A stretch of DNA of 64,000 bases from CALGKJ01 sp049322695 (GTDB lineage: Bacteria > Bacillota > Clostridia > Lutisporales > Lutisporaceae). The stretch spans positions 43,060-107,059 of the forward strand of contig JBMORW010000013.1 in NCBI GenBank assembly GCA_049322695.1, written 5' to 3'. The position numbers and the translations under genes are program-made. This document shows positions 1-7,428 of the stretch, piece after piece. The notes under the pieces are model-generated. The model was not told the origin of the DNA, ran no database searches, and worked only from the letters and a program-made list of their open reading frames with translations. The stretch's first letter is position 1. The number at the start of each line of letters is the position of its first letter.

Positions 1-685
1 GCTCCATAGTCTGTTTAAAATCAGTAATCTTCCAGCCTATTGCATCTGCGATCATGCCGATTGACTCTGCAAAACCAACATGTCCTGCCAGTGTGCCGGT
101 TTCAACACCCTTATTGAATGCTTCAACAGTAAGTCCTATTCCCTGTTCTTCCATAACCGCCGGTCCGAATGGCGATAAACTGTTTACTCGTCTGCAGGTA
201 ATATGGTCAACATCAATACATGCTCCAGTAAATACCACAGCCAATAAATCCATCATGAGACCTGGGTTTATGCCTGTGCCAAGGACTGTAACACCGTTAG
301 CCTTTGCAATTCTATCCATTTCCTTTGTAAGTTCAGGCTCCTGAGCCTTCGGATATGCCATTTCCTCTGCGCTGGATATTACATTTATTTTTCTCTCGAG
401 GCAATACTTAATCTTTTCAAACGCGTTTCTTGTGAAGGAATCTGTACATAGCAGCACAACATCTGCAGCCTTGTCGGTTATAACTTTCTCATAAGTATCA
501 AATTTAACGTCAGGTCTGTTTCCTCTTTCAACATCCAGATAGTCATACATACTCTTGCCGATCTTTTCTCCTCTGCCTACAACGCCAACGATTTCGACAC
601 CTTTTTTACGAAGAAGCATTTCAGCCATACCCTTACCCATAGCACCAAGACCCCAAATAATGACCTTTACGTTTTCTCTTTCCAT
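1..685 (-). CDS. ord: 2,4-diaminopentanoate dehydrogenase, partial (runs off left edge)
   Basis: This is the first 228 codons of an NAD(P)-dependent dehydrogenase; the gene continues beyond base 1. The start ATG (683-685) follows a strong GGGAGGTAATG site. The N-terminus has a dinucleotide-binding loop (IIWGLGAMGKGMAEM), and later stretches such as GTGINPGLMMD and RRVNSLSPFG resemble the Ord family of ornithine fermentation, which removes the 4-amino group of 2,4-diaminopentanoate to give 2-amino-4-oxopentanoate. In amino-acid-fermenting clostridia ord usually heads an operon with ortA, ortB, orr, oraS and oraE, which would lie to the left. The sigma-54 promoter at 739-755 fits an operon induced by its substrate. 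A related DapB-like dehydrogenase is the main alternative. Confidence 0.82.
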   Translation of the reverse strand, partial: MERENVKVIIWGLGAMGKGMAEMLLRKKGVEIVGVVGRGEKIGKSMYDYLDVERGNRPDVKFDTYEKVITDKAADVVLLCTDSFTRNAFEKIKYCLERKINVISSAEEMAYPKAQEPELTKEMDRIAKANGVTVLGTGINPGLMMDLLAVVFTGACIDVDHITCRRVNSLSPFGPAVMEEQGIGLTVEAFNKGVETGTLAGHVGFAESIGMIADAIGWKITDFKQTME

Positions 686-738
686 GAAACACATTACCTC
701 CCTTATTTTTATACAATTTTTATACATATAATGCATAA

Positions 739-755
739 AGCAAATCTTATGCCAA
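739..755 (-). promoter_or_regulatory. sigma-54 (-24/-12) promoter of the ord operon
   Basis: Read on the minus strand the sequence is TTGGCATAAGATTTGCT. It matches the consensus TGGCAC-N5-TTGCW at all but one position, with the required 10-nt gap between the GG and GC pairs. Transcription would start near 728, about 43 bases before the ord start codon. It differs from consensus at the same base (TGGCAT) as the second sigma-54 promoter at 10964-10980. Nothing else in this gap looks like a better promoter for ord. Confidence 0.8.
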
Positions 756-871
756 CCCATTTATTATTGCATAATTTTTTATTATCTGGCGATAACACTA
801 GAAAATACTCATTTTTAAGCTTACATAGATATCCTTTAAAGTTACATAATATTTCGAAAACTAAATTTTAG

Positions 872-1014
872 TGCAAACATTTTTGCTTAAGTGCAATTTA
901 TTTTGCAGCTATATCAACTTTTTTATAACAAACTCTAATATTAGATATAATAACATTTAAGTATCCGTCCGCAACTGTAGAATTTGCACATCAACTCATG
1001 CAAATATTTTTGCA
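872..1014. promoter_or_regulatory. three TGCAAA-N4-TTTGCA palindromes, candidate enhancer sites
   Basis: Three 16-bp dyads of the same design lie at 872-887 (one mismatch in the right arm), 892-907 (one mismatch in the left arm) and 999-1014 (perfect: TGCAAATATTTTTGCA). An extra half site, TTTGCA, is at 983-988. The first two centres are 20 bp apart. Measured from the predicted ord start site they sit about 150, 170 and 280 bp upstream, the usual range for enhancer sites of sigma-54 activators. The likely binder is the activator encoded at 1912-3315, but this is inferred. The third site is also only 12 bp from the -35 box of the divergent gene at 1083. Confidence 0.7.
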
Positions 1015-1025
1015 CTAAGTAAAAT

Positions 1026-1054
1026 TTGACATAATAGTCTGGTAGAAATAAAAT
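1026..1054 (+). promoter_or_regulatory. sigma-A promoter of the PHP phosphatase gene
   Basis: A perfect TTGACA box (1026-1031) is followed after exactly 17 bases by TAAAAT (1049-1054). A GAGGTGA ribosome-binding site follows at 1072-1078, five bases before the ATG at 1083. The leader is only about 20 bases long. Confidence 0.75.
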
Positions 1055-1082
1055 TAGTATAGTATTATTTTGAGGTGATATT

Positions 1083-1874
1083 ATGTATGATTTTCATGTG
1101 CACTCATGCTTTTCCAATGATTGTTCCCAAACCTTGGAGCAAATATCCGAAAAAGCTTATCAAATCGGTCTGGAAGGTATCTGCCTCACTGATCATGTTG
1201 ATATAGATTATGAAAGTGCAATAACCTTTGAAATTGATTACAAGGAGTATGCGAAGGCGATTGAAAAGTTAAGGCAGAAATATGCAGGTAAGCTCAGTAT
1301 TTTCATGGGACTCGAGCTTGGACTTCAGCCCCATGTGCTAGAAAAGTGTAACGCATATCTTGCAGATAAGCCTTTTGATTTTATAATAGGCTCAATACAC
1401 GCCGTTAAAAGAAAAGAGCTGTTTCATAGCCACTTTCTGGAGGGAATAACAGAACATCAGGGTATACTTGATTATTTTGAGGAGCTGCTTTTCTGTGTCA
1501 GACACTATTCAGACTACGATATTTTGGGTCATATGGATGTGTTCAGGCGCTATCTAAAAAGCGGAGAGCATGTTTTTAATTTTAATATGTACAGAGAGTA
1601 CATAGAAGAAGTGCTGAAGACTCTTATCAGTAATGGAAAGGGCATAGAAATAAATACCTCAGGAACTTACGGCCTGTCAACCTTTCATCCCCTTCCTGAG
1701 ATAATAATGCTGTATAAGGAATTAGGAGGAGAAATCATTACATTGGGCTCTGATTCACATTATCCTCAAGTTTTGGGCGATTCCTTTGATAAAGCTAAAG
1801 AGCTGCTTCTCCGGACAGGCTTTAAGCAATATACTATTTTCAAGGAAAGAAAGCCTTTGTTCATTGAGCTGTAA
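1083..1874 (+). CDS. histidinol-phosphatase (PHP family, HisJ/HisK type)
   Basis: The 263-aa protein begins with the PHP signature YDFHVHSCFSND and goes on with LTDHVD, a GSIHAV motif, ILGHMD and a C-terminal GSDSHYP. Together these supply the histidines and aspartates that bind the metal cluster. HisJ-type enzymes remove phosphate from L-histidinol phosphate in histidine synthesis, and the length is normal for the family. No other his biosynthesis gene is in the window, so a different small phosphoester substrate is possible. It is one of only four plus-strand genes here and stands alone between its own promoter and a shared terminator. Confidence 0.78.
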   Translation: MYDFHVHSCFSNDCSQTLEQISEKAYQIGLEGICLTDHVDIDYESAITFEIDYKEYAKAIEKLRQKYAGKLSIFMGLELGLQPHVLEKCNAYLADKPFDFIIGSIHAVKRKELFHSHFLEGITEHQGILDYFEELLFCVRHYSDYDILGHMDVFRRYLKSGEHVFNFNMYREYIEEVLKTLISNGKGIEINTSGTYGLSTFHPLPEIIMLYKELGGEIITLGSDSHYPQVLGDSFDKAKELLLRTGFKQYTIFKERKPLFIEL

Positions 1875-1879
1875 TAAAA

Positions 1880-1906
1880 GCTGCTGACAAATCTTAAGTC
1901 AGCAGC
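1880..1906. terminator. bidirectional terminator between convergent genes
   Basis: GCTGCTGAC and GTCAGCAGC form a perfect 9-bp stem around a 9-base loop. It is followed by TGTTTTATT on the plus strand and TTTTATTAC on the minus strand. It can end both the phosphatase gene (plus) and the activator gene (minus). Confidence 0.85.
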
Positions 1907-1911
1907 CTGTT

Positions 1912-3315
1912 TTATTCATAACCATACTTTTTAAGTTTGTGTTGCAGAGTCTGTCTCTTTATACCCAGTCTTTCAGCAGCTTTCGTAACATTACTGCCTG
2001 ATCCAGACATGGCTTTTTCTATAAGAGACTTTTCTATATCTTCAAGTATCTTATCTAAGGACTTATCATCGCTTAAATCAAGATTCAGCCTGTCTTTTTT
2101 TGCATAGAAAAGTGTATCATGCATATCTTGCGAAAAATGCTCAGCCTTTATTACATGCTCCTTGTTTATCATGTTCATTGCACTTTCTATCAGATTTTCC
2201 AGTTCTCTTACATTGCCGGGCCAATCATAATGCATAAAGGCTTCCTTTACCTCATTGGAAGTATACCAAACATCCTTTGATAATCTTACATTATATTTTT
2301 TAATAAAATGGTCCAGTAAAAGCGGAATATCACTTCGTCTTTCCCTTAAAGGCGGTATGTTTATGGCAAGTACATTCAATCTATAGTATAAATCCTTTCT
2401 AAGTAAGCCCTTTCTTACTGTTTCCAAAGGTTCTTCATTAGTTGTGGCTATAATCCTTACATCTATAGGAATATCGTTAAGCCCGCCTATTCTTCTTATA
2501 TACCCCTCCTGAAGTACTCTAAGCAGCTTAGCTTGAAGCTGCAAACCCATTGAATTGATTTCGTCCAGAAGCAGAGTTCCTCCATTGGCTTGCTCAAACA
2601 GACCGGGTCTGTTTATTGCACCGGTAAAGCTTCCTTTAGTGGTACCAAACAGAATACCCTCAAGCAGCGAGTCCGGCAGTGCCGCACAGTTCTGAGCGAT
2701 AAAGGGCTTATTTCTTCTGCCGCTTTCATTGTGGATACTTTGTGCAAGAAGCTCTTTACCCGTTCCAGTCTCTCCATATATCAGTACTGTTGATGAGGAA
2801 AGTGCAGCCTTTTTGGCAAACTCAAGAGTGTTTAAGAAGCTGTCATCCTCACCTATGAGGTTTTTGAAGGTATAGCCCTTCAGCTTTTCATCTCCCAAAT
2901 CCACACTTGCCAGCTCATGCTGAAGGTACTCCACTCTTTCTGACAGTTCTTTTTCCTTAGTAATATCCTTTGCTATCTCCAATGCCCCAAACTTTGATGC
3001 TGTAAGCATTACAGGCAGTGTACTGTTTATTGTAGTTATCTGACGTCCATGATTATTGAGGTACGACTGCACTCTGTTAAATATAGGCTTTTTTGTCTTA
3101 AGCACAGTAAGCAAGGTACTGGTCTCAGTAGTAAGACTTGGAAAAATCTCAAGAATACTTTTGCCAATAACCTCATCTACCAGCAGACCTTCAAGATCAG
3201 CCATGGCATTATTGTATATAATGGTTTTGCCGTTTTCATCTACAACATGTATTCCCACATCTACATTGGTTATTATTGATTCCAGTATGGATTTATATAT
3301 AATGTTCATAGTCAT
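1912..3315 (-). CDS. sigma-54-dependent activator (PAS, AAA+, Fis-type HTH), probable regulator of ord
   Basis: The 467-aa protein has one N-terminal PAS sensor (about residues 15-135), a short linker, an AAA+ sigma-54 interaction domain (about 160-390; Walker A GETGTGKE, Walker B LLLDEI) and a C-terminal Fis-type helix-turn-helix (NVTKAAERLGIKRQTLQHKL). The loop that contacts sigma-54 reads GSFTGA instead of the usual GAFTGA. The start ATG (3313-3315) follows AAGAGGTAATATAC; the frame open upstream of it has no such site. Its closeness to the ord promoter and the palindromes at 872-1014 suggests it controls ornithine fermentation, with the PAS domain sensing a small ligand. That target is inferred. 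Confidence 0.88.
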   Translation of the reverse strand: MTMNIIYKSILESIITNVDVGIHVVDENGKTIIYNNAMADLEGLLVDEVIGKSILEIFPSLTTETSTLLTVLKTKKPIFNRVQSYLNNHGRQITTINSTLPVMLTASKFGALEIAKDITKEKELSERVEYLQHELASVDLGDEKLKGYTFKNLIGEDDSFLNTLEFAKKAALSSSTVLIYGETGTGKELLAQSIHNESGRRNKPFIAQNCAALPDSLLEGILFGTTKGSFTGAINRPGLFEQANGGTLLLDEINSMGLQLQAKLLRVLQEGYIRRIGGLNDIPIDVRIIATTNEEPLETVRKGLLRKDLYYRLNVLAINIPPLRERRSDIPLLLDHFIKKYNVRLSKDVWYTSNEVKEAFMHYDWPGNVRELENLIESAMNMINKEHVIKAEHFSQDMHDTLFYAKKDRLNLDLSDDKSLDKILEDIEKSLIEKAMSGSGSNVTKAAERLGIKRQTLQHKLKKYGYE

Positions 3316-3361
3316 GTATATTACCTCTTTTGCATTAAATATTACTCTAACCTTTATTATT

Positions 3362-3408
3362 ATTATAACAGTAATGTCAAATATATCGAAAGATATATTT
3401 GACATTAC
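3362..3408 (-). promoter_or_regulatory. promoter overlapped by a 38-bp perfect palindrome (candidate autoregulatory operator)
   Basis: On the minus strand an extended -10 box, TGTTATAAT (TATAAT at 3362-3367), lies about 50 bases before the activator start codon; the matching -35 position reads TTCGAT. Bases 3371-3387 and 3392-3408 are perfect 17-bp inverted arms around GAAA, covering the spacer and -35 region. There is no T-run on either side, so a terminator is less likely than an operator. Confidence 0.55.
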
Positions 3409-3434
3409 CCAGGCTTAATACATACACCATAAAC

Positions 3435-3563
3435 TTATTGCTTATTCTCATTTCTCAATACAGCTTCCATATCATTTGGGTTTAAAGGCCTAAAGAAGTG
3501 ATACCCTTGGAAATAATCGCAATTCTGATTTGCGAGATATATCTTCTGTTCATTTGTTTCCAC
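3435..3563 (-). pseudogene. remnant of an EAL-domain (c-di-GMP phosphodiesterase) gene, C-terminal end only
   Basis: About 42 codons ending in TAA (3435-3437) read VETNEQKIYLANQNCDYF, then QGYHFFRPLNP. This matches the last part of EAL domains (VETxEQ...GCDxxQGYxFxxPL). Upstream of the VET motif the frame decays, and within about 25 bases it meets the end of the chemoreceptor gene. No start codon or ribosome-binding site is present. The fragment is what remains of a larger gene after deletion; the ends are approximate. Confidence 0.7.
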
Positions 3564-3586
3564 ATATCGGAAAAACAATGCGTAAT

Positions 3587-5350
3587 TTATATTTTGAACT
3601 GTTTTATGGATTCATTCAATAATGAAGCCAAATGAATCAGTTCATCTGTCAGTTTATTCATTTCACTTGCCGAAGCTGCCATCTTTTCTGTCGCAGCGGA
3701 AACCTCCTGTGCAGCCGCAGCGTTTTCCTGAGAAATGGCTGAGATGTTTGCAATGGAATCAACTATAGAATCCTTTTCATTTGACATATTATCACTGTAT
3801 CCTTTAAGCACATTAATCTTATCAATAGTTTTATTAATGGAATCAACTATTTTGCCGAATATGTCCTTTGTCTCGTTAACAGCTTTTTCCTGTTCGGCAA
3901 CAATTGCTTTTGATCTGTCAACCGCACTTACTGCCATGTTGGAATAACTCTGAATTCCGCTTATTATCTGCTGTATCTCCCTTGTAGCCACAGATGATTG
4001 TTCTGCTAACTTCCTGACTTCATCAGCAACAACAGCAAAACCCTTCCCCTGTTCTCCTGCACGAGCAGCTTCAATGGCGGCATTCAGTGCCAGCAGATTG
4101 GTTTGTTCTGCTATACCTGAAATTGTTTCAACTATTGTACCTATTTCCGAGGAACTCTTGTCCATTTTTACAATAACATCATTAACTTTGTCCGTAGCTT
4201 CGGTGCTTTCCACTGTCCTGTCAATAAGCCTGTGCACAATCTCTAACCCTTTATTGCTTAGTTTATGTGTATCAGATGCATCCTCTTCCATATCTCTTGT
4301 AATATCAGTTACTTTCCCTATACCAACAGCCAGTTTTTGTATTTTCTGTGTTTCATCAGATATGTCCTTTGATTGTTGATAAGTACTCTCAGAAACATCA
4401 CTTATAGTTTGAGAGATTTCGTTAGTTGCTGCCGATGTTTCACCGATTGCAGTTGACAGACTTTGAGCAGACCTGCCTACAGAGTCGGCTGAGCTATGTA
4501 CAGCCCTGATTGCTGAACCTACATTATCTATCATCTTATTAAATGAATTACATAATACTGCAGTCTCATCCTTCGTACCTGCATTTATCTTTGCCATGTT
4601 GAAATTTCCCTCACCTACACTTCTGAGTGCAGCAGTAATATCCAATATCGGCCTTGTGATAAACCTGGCAAAAATCATTGTAATAACAGTACATATTATC
4701 AAAGCAATAACCAATGTTATAAAAAGAGTCTTTAAAATGCTGTTTGAGCCTTTATTATAGTCCTCCAGGTATGAGCCTGCTGCCACTATCCAGCCCCAAT
4801 TAGGCTCAGCCTCAGAATAGGTTATTTTGGGGGCAACTCTTTTAGAGTTGGGCAGTGTCCACGAATACACAGTAAATCCGCCACCATTTAATGCCTTTTG
4901 TATTTGATCCCTTACCAAATAGAAGCCCGAACCGCTTTTATCCTGGACATCCCATACATTTTGTCCTTCAATTGATGGATGTGCAACCTCCAAACCGTTT
5001 TTGTCATAAACAATGAAATATCCACTTTTGCCCAAGTCTATGTTTTTATTTATAGGTCTTGTCCCATCAGCGTTTCTTTTACCCAATAGATATTCCTTTA
5101 CCTGTTCCTGGGCATCCTCAAGCTTTATGCTGCCTCTTTCAACTTCTTTTTGCTTACTGTCTATCAGCTGTATTGCCATTTTTACGGCATTTTTCAATAA
5201 AATCTCGCCTTGCTTGTTCATTTCCTGTCTGGATATGAAGTAACTGACAAAGCCAATGGAGGAAGTACATAGTATCGTTACTATGATGACCATTAAGTTA
5301 ATCTTTGTTCTAATGGAAATCCGTACATCAGAGTACTGTTTTTTCATCAT
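3587..5350 (-). CDS. methyl-accepting chemotaxis protein with Cache sensor
   Basis: A 587-aa membrane chemoreceptor. It has a transmembrane helix at about 18-40, an extracellular single Cache domain (about 45-205, with GYFIVYDKNG and WGWIVAAGSYLEDYN typical of sCache_2), a second helix at about 208-230, a HAMP domain and a long cytoplasmic coiled coil whose tip carries EAARAGEQGKGFAVVADEV, the CheA/CheW-contacting hairpin. Cache_2 receptors often bind small carboxylates or amines. The ligand is unknown, but the setting between two catabolic units suggests an amino-acid or organic-acid attractant. The start ATG follows AAGGGGGATAAAT. Confidence 0.93.
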   Translation of the reverse strand: MMKKQYSDVRISIRTKINLMVIIVTILCTSSIGFVSYFISRQEMNKQGEILLKNAVKMAIQLIDSKQKEVERGSIKLEDAQEQVKEYLLGKRNADGTRPINKNIDLGKSGYFIVYDKNGLEVAHPSIEGQNVWDVQDKSGSGFYLVRDQIQKALNGGGFTVYSWTLPNSKRVAPKITYSEAEPNWGWIVAAGSYLEDYNKGSNSILKTLFITLVIALIICTVITMIFARFITRPILDITAALRSVGEGNFNMAKINAGTKDETAVLCNSFNKMIDNVGSAIRAVHSSADSVGRSAQSLSTAIGETSAATNEISQTISDVSESTYQQSKDISDETQKIQKLAVGIGKVTDITRDMEEDASDTHKLSNKGLEIVHRLIDRTVESTEATDKVNDVIVKMDKSSSEIGTIVETISGIAEQTNLLALNAAIEAARAGEQGKGFAVVADEVRKLAEQSSVATREIQQIISGIQSYSNMAVSAVDRSKAIVAEQEKAVNETKDIFGKIVDSINKTIDKINVLKGYSDNMSNEKDSIVDSIANISAISQENAAAAQEVSAATEKMAASASEMNKLTDELIHLASLLNESIKQFKI

Positions 5351-5465
5351 ATTTATCCCCCTTGTTTTTTTACATAATTAATCGACATAATCTTTCAACT
5401 TCCTCCAAATATTTACAGGAATCGATATTTGAAGCTAAGTGTTATCCATTACCATCATTAACAAA

Positions 5466-5499
5466 CAAATACCATTTCTCTGATTAGAAATGGTATTTG
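5466..5499 (-). terminator. terminator of the ketone-body operon
   Basis: Perfect 14-bp arms (CAAATACCATTTCT and AGAAATGGTATTTG) enclose six bases, just after the thiolase stop codon. On the minus strand the stem is followed by TTTGTTAATG. Confidence 0.8.
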
Positions 5500-5515
5500 C
5501 TATATACCAGCAGTG

Positions 5516-6697
5516 TTAAATCACTTCCACCAATAAAGCCGTACCCATGCCTCCGCCTATACACAGCGTTGCCAGGCCCTTCTTGGCATTCCTTCTTTTC
5601 ATCTCATATAAGAGTGTTACAAGTATTCTGGCTCCGCTGGCTCCCACAGGGTGCCCCAGAGCAATAGCCCCTCCGTTGACATTTACTATTCCAGGATTGA
5701 GCTTCAGCTCTCTGACTACCGCCAATGCTTGAGCTGCAAATGCTTCGTTGGCCTCCACAAGCTCTATGTCCTCTATATTCCATCCTGCCTTTTCCAGAGC
5801 TAGCTTTGAAGCCGGTACAGGACCAATTCCCATTACTGACGGATCCACTCCGGCTGTGCCATAACCCCTAATTACTGCCAAAGGCTTGATGCCAAGCTCA
5901 TCTGCCTTATCTCTGCCCATTACTATAAGCATGGCAGCGCCGTCATTAATTCCAGATGCATTACCTGCCGTTACGCTTCCATCCTTTTTAAAGGCGGGCT
6001 TCAGCTTTGACATGGCATCGTAGGTTGCACCATAACGGATATACTCATCATCTGATACAAGCTTAGTCTCACCCTTTTTTTGAGGTATTTCCACAGGTAC
6101 TATTTCATCCTTGAATTTGCCTGCTTTTTGAGCTGCTTCAGCTTTGTTCTGACTTCCCACAGCGAACTCATCTTGTTCTTCTCTGGAGATATTCCACTGC
6201 TCAGCAATGTTCTCAGCAGTCATGCCCATATGATAATTGTTGAATGCATCAGTAAGAGCATCTGTAATCATATGGTCAACCATCTGAACATGGCCCATTT
6301 TTGCTCCCCATCTGCCTGATTCCAGCAAATAAGGCGCATTAGACATGCTCTCAGCTCCGCCGCAGAGTATTATATCAGCATCTCTAAGTGCTATAAGCTG
6401 TGCTGCCAGGCTGACAGCCCTGAGACCTGAGCCACATAGAATATTTATTGTAGTGGCAGGCTTCTCCACAGGAATGCCTGCCTTTACCGCTATTTGCCTT
6501 GCAATACCTTGGCCCTGCCCTGCACTTAAAATGTTGCCAATGTATACATCATCAATCATGGCAGGTTCAATTCCTGCCCTGCTTATTGCTTCTTTTGCTG
6601 CTATAACACCGAGCTCAACAACCTTAAGCTCCTTTAAAGCGCCTCCGAAGGAGCCTATGGGAGTCCTAACAGCAGATGCAATTACTACTTCTCTCAT
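5516..6697 (-). CDS. acetyl-CoA C-acetyltransferase (thiolase)
   Basis: The 393-aa thiolase has the family's normal length and active-site blocks: the nucleophilic cysteine in NILCGSGLRAV (near residue 88), the NEAFAAQ block, the histidine in GHPVGASGAR and the second cysteine in CIGGGMGTA. It splits acetoacetyl-CoA with CoA into two acetyl-CoA, or runs in reverse. As the last gene of the operon, after the permease, CoA-transferase and dehydrogenase, its likely job here is the final step of 3-hydroxybutyrate and acetoacetate breakdown. It starts 10 bases after the dehydrogenase stop codon. Confidence 0.93.
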   Translation of the reverse strand: MREVVIASAVRTPIGSFGGALKELKVVELGVIAAKEAISRAGIEPAMIDDVYIGNILSAGQGQGIARQIAVKAGIPVEKPATTINILCGSGLRAVSLAAQLIALRDADIILCGGAESMSNAPYLLESGRWGAKMGHVQMVDHMITDALTDAFNNYHMGMTAENIAEQWNISREEQDEFAVGSQNKAEAAQKAGKFKDEIVPVEIPQKKGETKLVSDDEYIRYGATYDAMSKLKPAFKKDGSVTAGNASGINDGAAMLIVMGRDKADELGIKPLAVIRGYGTAGVDPSVMGIGPVPASKLALEKAGWNIEDIELVEANEAFAAQALAVVRELKLNPGIVNVNGGAIALGHPVGASGARILVTLLYEMKRRNAKKGLATLCIGGGMGTALLVEVI

Positions 6698-6707
6698 TTT
6701 ATCACCT

Positions 6708-7427
6708 CTACAGTCTCAATCCGCCGTTTACAGATAGGTTATGACCGGTAATGAACGAGGATTCGTCGCTTGCAAGAAACAGCACGGCATTTGCTATTTC
6801 CTGCGGCTCACCAAGCCTTTTCAGCATGGTTTTCTCTCTGATTGGATCCAGTACCTTATCAGGTACTGTCTTCATCATTTCTGTATTCACATAACCCGGA
6901 GCAACTGTGTTAACTCTGACCGCAGCGCCTTTTCTTGAAAACTCCTTTGCCCATGTCTTAGCAAGTGCTATTACTCCTGCCTTAGTAGCAGCATAGTTTG
7001 ACTGGCCAATATTTCCATACTCTCCTACCACGGAAGATATGTTTATTATTGATCCGCTGCCCTGCTCCATCATCTGTGGCCCGATAACCTGTGTAAGGTT
7101 AAAAACACCCTTTAGGTTTACATCCAAAACCTTATCCCACATTTCTTCAGTCATCTTGTTTATCAAAGCATCCTTCGTAATTCCCGCATTGTTTACAAGT
7201 ATATCTATTTTGCCATACTCTGCCATAATATTATTGAAGAATTCCTGTATGGCAGCCCTATCAGTTACATCCAATACATAACCCTTTATGCTGTCATCTT
7301 CATAAGCTATTGGAGCCATATCAACTGCTACTACCTTTGCGCCTTCTCTGGCAAAGGTTTCGCATATGCAGCGCCCTATACCCTGAGCACCGCCGGTTAC
7401 AACAGCAACTTTGTTCTCAAGTCTCAT
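6708..7427 (-). CDS. short-chain dehydrogenase, probable 3-hydroxybutyrate dehydrogenase
   Basis: A 239-aa classical SDR: cofactor loop TGGAQGIG, NNAG motif, catalytic Ser in NISSVVG, and YAATK with the catalytic Tyr and Lys. It resembles FabG as closely as 3-hydroxybutyrate dehydrogenase, so sequence alone cannot separate acetoacetyl-ACP/CoA reduction from oxidation of free 3-hydroxybutyrate. Its place between a CoA-transferase and a thiolase, as in the yxjC-scoAB-yxjF order of Bacillus subtilis, favours the ketone-body role. The start was set at the ATG (7425-7427) seven bases after GGAGG; that ribosome-binding site lies just beyond the CoA-transferase stop codon. Confidence 0.85.
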   Translation of the reverse strand: MRLENKVAVVTGGAQGIGRCICETFAREGAKVVAVDMAPIAYEDDSIKGYVLDVTDRAAIQEFFNNIMAEYGKIDILVNNAGITKDALINKMTEEMWDKVLDVNLKGVFNLTQVIGPQMMEQGSGSIINISSVVGEYGNIGQSNYAATKAGVIALAKTWAKEFSRKGAAVRVNTVAPGYVNTEMMKTVPDKVLDPIREKTMLKRLGEPQEIANAVLFLASDESSFITGHNLSVNGGLRL

Positions 7428-7428
7428 T

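Noticed and set aside
54..344. Plus-strand open frame of 96 codons at the left edge
   Set aside because: It is antisense to ord, which has a full family match and ribosome-binding site; the plus frame has neither.
6708..7427. SDR considered as FabG of fatty-acid synthesis
   Set aside because: No acpP, fabD or fabF genes are near and the operon encodes ketone-body breakdown. Sequence alone leaves FabG possible, so the call is stated as probable.
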